This document shows positions 58,628 through 64,000 of a DNA stretch of 64,000 bases, piece by piece; within the stretch, counting starts at the first letter, position 1; each line of letters begins with the position of its first letter. The stretch is taken from contig NZ_NFLL01000006.1 in NCBI RefSeq assembly GCF_002160895.1, forward strand, positions 1-64,000, given 5' to 3'. The notes below the pieces were generated by a model that was not told the DNA's origin, ran no database searches, and was given only the letters and a program-made list of their open reading frames with translations. The position numbers were made by a program, and so were the translations under genes. The DNA is from Faecalibacterium sp. An122 (lineage in GTDB: Bacteria; Bacillota; Clostridia; Oscillospirales; Ruminococcaceae).

Positions 58628-58665
58628 GCTATTTAGACTTCCAAAATCAATACCGCCTCATAGCA

Positions 58666-58711
58666 AAATCCCTTGCAGTAGCAGAGGTAAATCCGCTATT
58701 GCAAGGGATTT
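58666..58711. repeat. Hairpin between silent hsdS cassettes
   Basis: AAATCCCTTGCA and TGCAAGGGATTT are perfect 12-bp arms with a 22-base loop. It lies in the 118-bp gap between cassettes 2 and 3, where no gene is seen. It may be a terminator remnant or a recombinase-related structure. Confidence 0.6.
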
Positions 58712-58745
58712 CGGCGTTCGTGGAGCTTTATCTGCGTACTTGAAC

Positions 58746-59347
58746 AGAAGTATAAAAGAGGATTGCTTTCAAATCTGTTCGGTGAAAAGATAACTCAGGG
58801 ATGTACAACAAAGAGTTATTATTTCTCGGAGATTGCCCAAAGAAGAAGCGAGAAATATGATCCCTCTTCTGGCATCGAATATCCTTGTGTGGAGTTGGAG
58901 AACATCGAACAGGAAACGGGGAAAATCCTTGCCACAGTTCCATCAACAGCGCAAAGCAGCATAAAAAATATAGCAATGCCCGGTGACACACTTTTTGGCA
59001 AATTGCGCCCTTATCTTCGTAAATATGCTTTTGCTAAAAAGACGATGGCTTGCTCATCGGAGATATGGGCGCTTATTCCGTCAGATGTTGTTTTGCCGAA
59101 GTTCTTATTCTACCTTGTTCAAACTGAGTATTTTCTTCGAGTAGCCAACATCAGCTCAGGTACAAAGATGCCGAGAGCAGAGTGGTCTAATATTGAAAAA
59201 GCTGAGTTTTTTATCCCTGATTTCTCTGTTCAGCGTAAAGTAGTCTCTCTTCTTGAGGGGCTGGATCAAAAGATTACTTTTGCGGACTCAACACTCCTTA
59301 GCTTGAACAGATTAAAAGCATCGCTATTGCAACACCTCTTCATATAA
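58746..59347 (+). pseudogene. Silent hsdS cassette 3 (second domain only)
   Basis: The open frame begins inside a partial RS2 copy (KYKRGLLSNLFGEK) and contains one recognition domain (TLFGKLRPYLRKYAFAKK) and the C-terminal helix (VVSLLEGLDQKITFADSTL), ending LLQHLFI. There is no RS1 and no first domain. It therefore offers only a second-domain allele, and overlaps cassette 4 tail-to-tail by 8 bases. Confidence 0.8.
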
Positions 59348-60544
59348 AGAGCTGTTGCAGCAAGGAGGATTTAACACTGCATAAGGCGGAAAGTAGCTTT
59401 TGATGTACTTCTATCTTTTCCCCGAGAAAGGATAACGCCGCACCAATTTTCTCCTGCTGATTAAGTGGCGGAACCCAAATGGGAATTTCCGCAAGATCAT
59501 CTGCATTGATAGCTGGATACCCTGTACCTGTACTGCGAAGCATTGCTTCACGGGCAAAATAGTCTGACGAAAGTTGCTCGTATATGAATTGAGTGTCCAT
59601 CTCTGAGCATCGGATTTGTGCATACCCGGTAGATGCAACTGTTGGATATTCAAAACCCTTTTGGAAATAGTAATTGTTTTTTTGGTAAGGTCGGACCATT
59701 TGATAGAGTAAATCGCCTTCCTCCAAAAGCCTTTGTGCTCGACTTGGTGCAGAGTTACGAGATATAAGTTTTTTACTGTTCAAAACACCCGACTCTACGC
59801 ACTCTAAGTCAATATATATGAACGCCTCTGGAAGCGATCCGGTCTTGGGGTTGATATGGACTACGCTTCCCAATGGCTCCACATCATGCGAATCAATTTC
59901 AGAGGCTTTTGGGGACAAATGTGAACGCTTAAAGAAAAATCGGTTTTGTAATCCTCTTTTATACTTCTTGAGGGCATCGACAAAGGAACGCTGAAGCTCA
60001 ACTCGTTCGTTCAAGCATTCTAACAGAGAAGCGATTTTATCCTGTTCCTCTTTACAAGGAAGATCAAACTTTGCAGATTTTAACGCTTCGAACGAAAGAA
60101 CAACTTGACTTGTTCCGACCGCAAGCACTGACAGTTTTTTTCGTGCTCGGGCTGACGAGTTGAGATATTCTGTCATAAAAGTGCTGTTCGCATTTTTGAA
60201 TCGAAAGACCGGATAGAATTTACTTACAATAGCCTTGTCGCTGATTTTGTTAATGTTGAAGGTAAACCTTCCGTCATCGCTTCTATTTCTATATGTGCAA
60301 AAGCCAAGAGGTATAATGTTATAGCCGTCTGTATCGTGCCTTTGTTGAGAGCCAAAATGATCTATTTGTCTTTGAAGTCCTTCACGAGAAGATGTAAGGA
60401 CTTCAAAGTCATGTTCTCCATGAACTTTCTCTGAATATGGCTCAATAATTGTACCAAGGGTAGTGCGATGCCAGCTTGGAAACTCTCTTCCGCAATCATC
60501 TCTAAACGATAATGCTGGGCGCTTTTCGAGACCGTTACTTGAGG
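59340..60544 (-). pseudogene. Silent hsdS cassette 4 (two domains, no start)
   Basis: From RS1 at 60544 the minus frame runs SSNGLEKRPALSFRDDCGRE, the first domain (GTIIEPYSEKVHGEHDFEVL, then FCTYRNRSDDGRFTFNINKI) and EEQDKIASLLECLNERVELQ. RS2 and a second domain follow (DLLYQMVRPYQKNNYYFQKG). It is open throughout; a start at ATG 60176 would miss most of the first domain. There is no ribosome site before RS1. It donates a further two domains. Confidence 0.85.
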
Positions 60545-60598
60545 ACGATAATGCTCTGTTTGCTCCTCCACCTGATAATGTTCGTGGAGGTGGTCAAT

Positions 60599-61546
60599 AT
60601 GACTAACAATACACAATTCAAGACGCTGCTGAACACTTGGCTAAATCAGAAGAAGCCAATGATCACACCGTCAACCCACGCCAGCTTCACGCTGATTGCC
60701 GAAAATCATCTGATCCCGTACTTCGGCAAGCGTAAGATTGGCAGCATCACCGAAACGGACATTCAGAGCTACATTTCGTATCTCTACAATGCCGGTCGGC
60801 TTGACAACACGGGAGGGCTTACCGTAAAGACCATACGGGATGTTATTCTCGTTCTCAGGCTTGCAATGGAGTTCGCCTATAAAGAGCGGGCTATTCCATT
60901 GCTGAATTGGGACTTGATTGAGTACCCGAAAGAGCTGGGTATCAAGAAAGTCAACTCGCTCTCCAAAGATCAGGAACAAGCCCTTATTCAGTGCATCTAC
61001 ATGGACTTGAACAGAAAAACGGCGGGTATTCTGATTGCGCTGTTTACCGGCATTCGGATCGGTGAGCTTTGCGGACTCCAGATGAAGGATATTTCCCTTA
61101 CGGACAAGACCATCAATATCAACAAGACTGTCCAGCGCATCTATGACAAGCGAAAGGGATCGTCCTATCTCCATATAGGACCGCCGAAGACGAAGACATC
61201 TGCCCGTGTTATCCCGGTTCCGTCGTTACTCATGAACATCATCAAGAAGTTCTACACGGAAAATCCGAATCACTACTTCCTGACGGGCAAAACGAGGCCG
61301 ACCGAGCCGCGTACATACCGGCAATTTTTCACCCGTTTTCTCAAGCGTAACGGGCTGCAAAAGGTAAAGTTCCATGAGATCCGGCACACCTTCGCAGTGA
61401 GGGCAATCGAGATACCGGAGTTTGACATCAAATCGCTCTCTGAAATCCTTGGACACAAGAATGTTTCATTCACGCTGAATGTCTATGGGAGCGCCAATCT
61501 CCAACAGAAGGTAAAGTGCATGAACCTTCTGAACGATCTGCTGTAA
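60599..61546 (+). CDS. Tyrosine recombinase of hsdS shufflon
   Basis: This 315-residue recombinase starts at 60599 (TNNTQFKTLLNTWLNQKKPM) after GTGGAGGTGGTC. The catalytic Arg is in ALFTGIRIGELCGLQMKD, the HxxR box is FHEIRHTFAVRAIE, and GHKNVSFTLNVYGS holds the His and Tyr nucleophile. Its place directly beside the silent hsdS cassettes, as in SpnIII-type pneumococcal loci, suggests that it inverts DNA at RS1 and RS2. An att-site role for the whole element is unlikely because serine recombinases fill that job. Confidence 0.85.
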   Translation: MTNNTQFKTLLNTWLNQKKPMITPSTHASFTLIAENHLIPYFGKRKIGSITETDIQSYISYLYNAGRLDNTGGLTVKTIRDVILVLRLAMEFAYKERAIPLLNWDLIEYPKELGIKKVNSLSKDQEQALIQCIYMDLNRKTAGILIALFTGIRIGELCGLQMKDISLTDKTININKTVQRIYDKRKGSSYLHIGPPKTKTSARVIPVPSLLMNIIKKFYTENPNHYFLTGKTRPTEPRTYRQFFTRFLKRNGLQKVKFHEIRHTFAVRAIEIPEFDIKSLSEILGHKNVSFTLNVYGSANLQQKVKCMNLLNDLL

Positions 61547-61553
61547 ACAAAAA

Positions 61554-61596
61554 AGAGCCTCAGCCGACACCCGCAAGGGCATCGACCGAGGCTCTT
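61554..61596 (+). terminator. Terminator of recombinase gene
   Basis: AGAGCCTC and GAGGCTCT pair around a 27-base loop, 8 bases past the stop codon. The flank TCGCTTTT is T-rich. Confidence 0.6.
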
Positions 61597-61718
61597 CGCT
61601 TTTGTATAAAAATCGACCTTTATTCTGACATTTCAGACATTTGGAGCTTAGACGGGAAAACATACGGGGCAATGCGTCATCTCTGCGCAGAGGGCAGGAA
61701 ATCAGCGATTTTCAACCT

Positions 61719-61904
61719 TTAATCCGACAGATTTTGGCTTTGTCCTGAGCGCTTGGAAAAGTAACGCGGACAGGCAAGGATAACGGCGCGGAAGCTCTGC
61801 TTACAGGGATGAACGCAGCGGCGGCACAGGTCATTGTATTTGCGGCGACCGTCGCTGCCTAAAAAGAAGCTCCATTCGAGCTTCCATTTCTTACTCCGGC
61901 TCAT
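61719..61904 (-). CDS. Small Cys-rich element protein (61 aa)
   Basis: The protein (KKWKLEWSFFLGSDGRRKYN, then DLCRRCVHPCKQSFRAVILA, CPRY) has the CxxC..C..C arrangement of a small zinc-binding family seen next to ArdA in Clostridia conjugative elements. It overlaps the ArdA-DUF3846 gene stop by 4 bases, so it is co-translated. Function unknown. Confidence 0.6.
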   Translation of the reverse strand: MSRSKKWKLEWSFFLGSDGRRKYNDLCRRCVHPCKQSFRAVILACPRYFSKRSGQSQNLSD

Positions 61905-63658
61905 AACTCACGCTCGCTCTTCTTCTCCTTGTGGGGAGAAGGCTTATCCGTCTGCTGGGCGGTTTTGGCGGATTTCAGCCGATCCATGATAGAGGCTTTC
62001 TCGCCTTTCTCGTTCGCTTTGTCTTCCTTCGGACCGTTGTTGATGATCCCGTCAATCATGCCGTAGTCATCCTCAAGCGACATTTCAGCGGCTTTGAGCG
62101 GATTTTTCTTTTCCAGCTCAGCCACCCAATCCGCTTTCTCCACACCGAAGATACCGCCTTTTGCGGCGTGTTCCTTGATCTCCTTGGCGTCCAGAACCAG
62201 CCCCTCGGTATCGTCGCCGTACAGCCGGTAAATCTGGCACGACTTCATGACCTCAGCCGCAGTCTCTTCCCGCATGGGCAGCATCCCGCCCCATTTGTAG
62301 CCGTACTGCTTCATTTCCTCGATGCTGATGCTGTCGTCCGGCATCTTCTCGACCGGCATGACCTCCTGACGGAGCAGATTGACTGCGGTTTCATCGAAGC
62401 CGTCATAGATATGGGACAGCACCAGCTCGCCGCGCTCATCGACAATGATGCAGGAGGCATCGTCCCCAAAGGTGTCGTGCTCCATCAGCCAAAAGGTGTG
62501 GCCATCGATCTCCTTATGGTCAATCGTGTGCCATGTGCCGATATGACCATCCACCGCCATGCCGGAGGTGTTTTCATTGACAATGGAGCTTTTCTCTTCA
62601 AGAACCGTCTGTTTCTGCTGTTCTTCGGAAATCATCGGGATAGCAACAATCCTGTCTCCGATTTTGGCAAACTGCTCCGGCATTTTGAACTCCGTCACAA
62701 ACTGCCGCAACAGATCCGGCGAAAGCGAGCCGAAGCTGTCATCCGTCAGCCCTGTGACAAGGAAGGTACCGGCAACAATGTCATAGATTTCACCGTTGTC
62801 ATCCCGCAGGGCACGGTTGAGAGGCAGCCCGTTCATCTTGCCTTCTTCGTTGCAGACAATGGCGACCGGCTCTTCAAAGGGATAGACCGCCTCAATGTCC
62901 CCGCCAACCTCATGCTGTAAGGACTCAAGGCTGGAAGGGATTTCTTTCACATAGGGCTTCTTGTCCGGCTCAACCACCAGCACAGTGATCGTACTTGGCT
63001 GCTCCAATTCCTCGCCGCTTCCGGTGACACGGTACTCATCGGGAATATCCTCAAGCGTACCGTCAAAGTAGCGGTTCCAGCTATCGCCGGTAGGTCGGAT
63101 GTACCCGGCGTCGGTCAGCGTGCCGCCTTCATTGATTGCGCAGTCTTCACCGTACCGCTCAAAGTCGATGTAGTCCACAAAGCTGCCGAACTTGTTGTCG
63201 ATGTTGTAGCCACCCTCAAAGAAGTAGTAACGACCGAGATCGTCATAGTCCTTGATGTCGGGGATAAAATCATAGTTGTCAAGATTGTAGGTCAGGTTAA
63301 TCAGATCGTCGAGGTCATTCACTTCATCGCAGCCGTTATCTATGATTGCCAGGAAATGCTCAAGCTCAGAGCGGGACATCTCATCCAGCCGCGCGGCGAG
63401 GTAGTTGAGCTTATCGAGGTTTTCGTATTCGCCAAGGAGATTGCTGACTCCATGAATGGAGCAGTCATAATCTGTGATAAACCATTCCTCATAGACCTGA
63501 CCAAACTCGCCCTTTGAGCCGATGCCGATCCGCTCGAAGACCTTCTTCATTTCCTCTTCGGTGGTCGGGAAATGAACCCATTCACCGACAAGCTCGCCTT
63601 CGTTGTACTTGCCGAGATTAGTCACGAAGGCTTCAAAACTGCCATCCAACACGGGCAT
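61901..63658 (-). CDS. ardA: ArdA-type antirestriction protein with DUF3846
   Basis: This 585-residue protein has an N-terminal ArdA domain (about 1-170: EEWFITDYDCSIHGVSNLLG, EYENLDKLNYLAARLDEMSR, FGSFVDYIDFERYGED). ArdA mimics B-DNA and inhibits type I enzymes. Residues 220-320 are DUF3846 (EAVYPFEEPVAIVCNEEGKM, NGLPLNRALRDDNGEIYDIV). A C-terminal part resembles DUF4316/LPD-type domains (KSCQIYRLYGDDTEGLVLDA). The product is strongly acidic, as expected of a DNA mimic. The role is probably to shield the element from restriction in new hosts. Confidence 0.8.
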   Translation of the reverse strand: MPVLDGSFEAFVTNLGKYNEGELVGEWVHFPTTEEEMKKVFERIGIGSKGEFGQVYEEWFITDYDCSIHGVSNLLGEYENLDKLNYLAARLDEMSRSELEHFLAIIDNGCDEVNDLDDLINLTYNLDNYDFIPDIKDYDDLGRYYFFEGGYNIDNKFGSFVDYIDFERYGEDCAINEGGTLTDAGYIRPTGDSWNRYFDGTLEDIPDEYRVTGSGEELEQPSTITVLVVEPDKKPYVKEIPSSLESLQHEVGGDIEAVYPFEEPVAIVCNEEGKMNGLPLNRALRDDNGEIYDIVAGTFLVTGLTDDSFGSLSPDLLRQFVTEFKMPEQFAKIGDRIVAIPMISEEQQKQTVLEEKSSIVNENTSGMAVDGHIGTWHTIDHKEIDGHTFWLMEHDTFGDDASCIIVDERGELVLSHIYDGFDETAVNLLRQEVMPVEKMPDDSISIEEMKQYGYKWGGMLPMREETAAEVMKSCQIYRLYGDDTEGLVLDAKEIKEHAAKGGIFGVEKADWVAELEKKNPLKAAEMSLEDDYGMIDGIINNGPKEDKANEKGEKASIMDRLKSAKTAQQTDKPSPHKEKKSEREL

Positions 63659-63671
63659 AGGTATCCTCCTT

Positions 63672-63884
63672 TCAATCGTCCATCATGCTGTCCGGCGCGA
63701 TGTAGAGCTGGGCAAACGCCTCATCGGTGATACCCTCAAGCTTCCGAACGGTATGAAAAAGCAGCTCCGCCATCTCGTCGTCCAGCTCGTTGATGGGCAG
63801 CGACTTCATTTCAGCAATCAGCCTCTTGCGGCTGGAAGTGTCGAAGCAACACATCAGATTTGTCTCTTCCACGGTAAAAAACAT
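63672..63884 (-). CDS. Transposon-transfer assisting protein (TTRAP family)
   Basis: The 70-residue protein starts FFTVEETNLMCCFDTSSRKR, which is the TTRAP pattern, followed by ELDDEMAELLFHTVRKLEGI. TTRAP proteins are found in Clostridia conjugative elements and are thought to assist transfer; evidence is thin. Start 63884 is chosen over 63890 because the upstream gene's stop (63887-63889) overlaps there. It lies 13 bases before the ArdA gene, in the same operon. Confidence 0.75.
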   Translation of the reverse strand: MFFTVEETNLMCCFDTSSRKRLIAEMKSLPINELDDEMAELLFHTVRKLEGITDEAFAQLYIAPDSMMDD

Positions 63885-63886
63885 AA

Positions 63887-64000
63887 TCACATCTCCATTT
63901 CTTTTGATTTCGGTTTCTTTGTTTGCTCAGGCTTTTTAGCACTTTTGTCCGGCGCAGTCTGGGCGTGTTCTTTGAGCTTTGCGAGGACAGAAGTCTTCTT
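63887..64000 (-). CDS. C-terminal end of an element protein (partial)
   Basis: The minus frame entering from the right edge reads KKTSVLAKLKEHAQTAPDKS, then AKKPEQTKKPKSKEMEM and stop. It is a Lys/Pro-rich tail of a gene that begins outside the window. The tail is similar in style to the end of ArdA-DUF3846 proteins (DRLKSAKTAQQTDKP), so the neighbour may be another multi-domain element protein. Identity cannot be told. Confidence 0.6.
   Translation of the reverse strand, partial: KKTSVLAKLKEHAQTAPDKSAKKPEQTKKPKSKEMEM

Noticed and set aside
60362-60616. 84-codon minus-strand frame antisense to the recombinase start
   Set aside because: It overlaps the first domain of silent hsdS cassette 4 in another frame and has no family match.
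1-64000. CRISPR arrays, rRNA and tRNA genes
   Set aside because: No regularly spaced short repeats, no cas genes, and no cloverleaf or rRNA signature were seen on either strand.

Overview
The window reads as accessory DNA from a low-to-moderate GC gut Firmicute of class Clostridia (Oscillospiraceae/Lachnospiraceae-like). The support is the gene families present (TnpV, TnpW, TTRAP, DUF3847, DUF3848, DUF6809, ArdA-DUF3846, TnpX-type recombinases), strong AGGAGG ribosome sites and sigma-A type promoters. No rRNA, tRNA or ordinary housekeeping gene was seen. Almost everything belongs to nested, partly decayed mobile elements.

Region 1 (1-15.9 kb, mostly minus strand) is an old mobilizable or conjugative element. 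It holds a MobC-like gene, a DUF3848/DUF3849 gene and the C-terminal part of a giant SNF2-type helicase split by an intact-looking group II intron (3376-5803). Next come TnpW-like remnants, a decayed relaxase, a DUF5677 gene, a MobA/MobL relaxase broken by one TGA codon, a DUF3784 membrane protein, a candidate oriT and DUF3847. A TetR plus membrane-anchored TIM-barrel cassette follows, flanked by duplicated terminators, then DUF6809, TnpV and a TnpX-type serine recombinase that has lost its catalytic N-terminus.

Region 2 (15.84 kb to the right edge) is a younger integrative element that appears to have inserted into that tnpX gene. Its left end carries three tandem large serine recombinases, then a small regulatory block (sigma-like protein, zinc ribbon, ImmA-type peptidase). 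From a divergent XRE promoter near 23.9 kb a long plus-strand run continues to 34.6 kb. It encodes two further HExxH peptidases, small unknowns, a P-loop kinase, a macro-domain protein with two paralogous membrane-type proteins and a 453-residue unknown, then an MmcQ/Y-family polymerase/GrpB-deaminase/RibD-like/YolD set.

Region 3 (about 34.7-47.1 kb) is a tyrosine-integrase mobilizable element nested inside region 2. It has an XRE repressor, xis, int, a RepA-like ATPase, a MobV relaxase and TnpV. Its cargo is a TetR-flavoprotein-XRE cassette between 110-bp direct repeats, a TetR-regulated ABC exporter, an ICMT-like methyltransferase and an MGMT-like protein.

Region 4 (47.3-64 kb) returns to the region 2 element: a VWA protein, MobC and relaxase, an XRE regulator, a SLOG protein, and a complete type I restriction-modification locus. 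One hsdS is expressed, and three silent hsdS cassettes lie beside a tyrosine recombinase, which is the layout of a phase-variable specificity shufflon. On the minus strand follow a small Cys-rich protein, an ArdA-DUF3846 antirestriction protein and TTRAP, and the window ends inside another gene. Likely logic: the element moves by serine integrases and its MobC/relaxase, protects its host with switchable type I modification, and carries ArdA to counter restriction in recipients.
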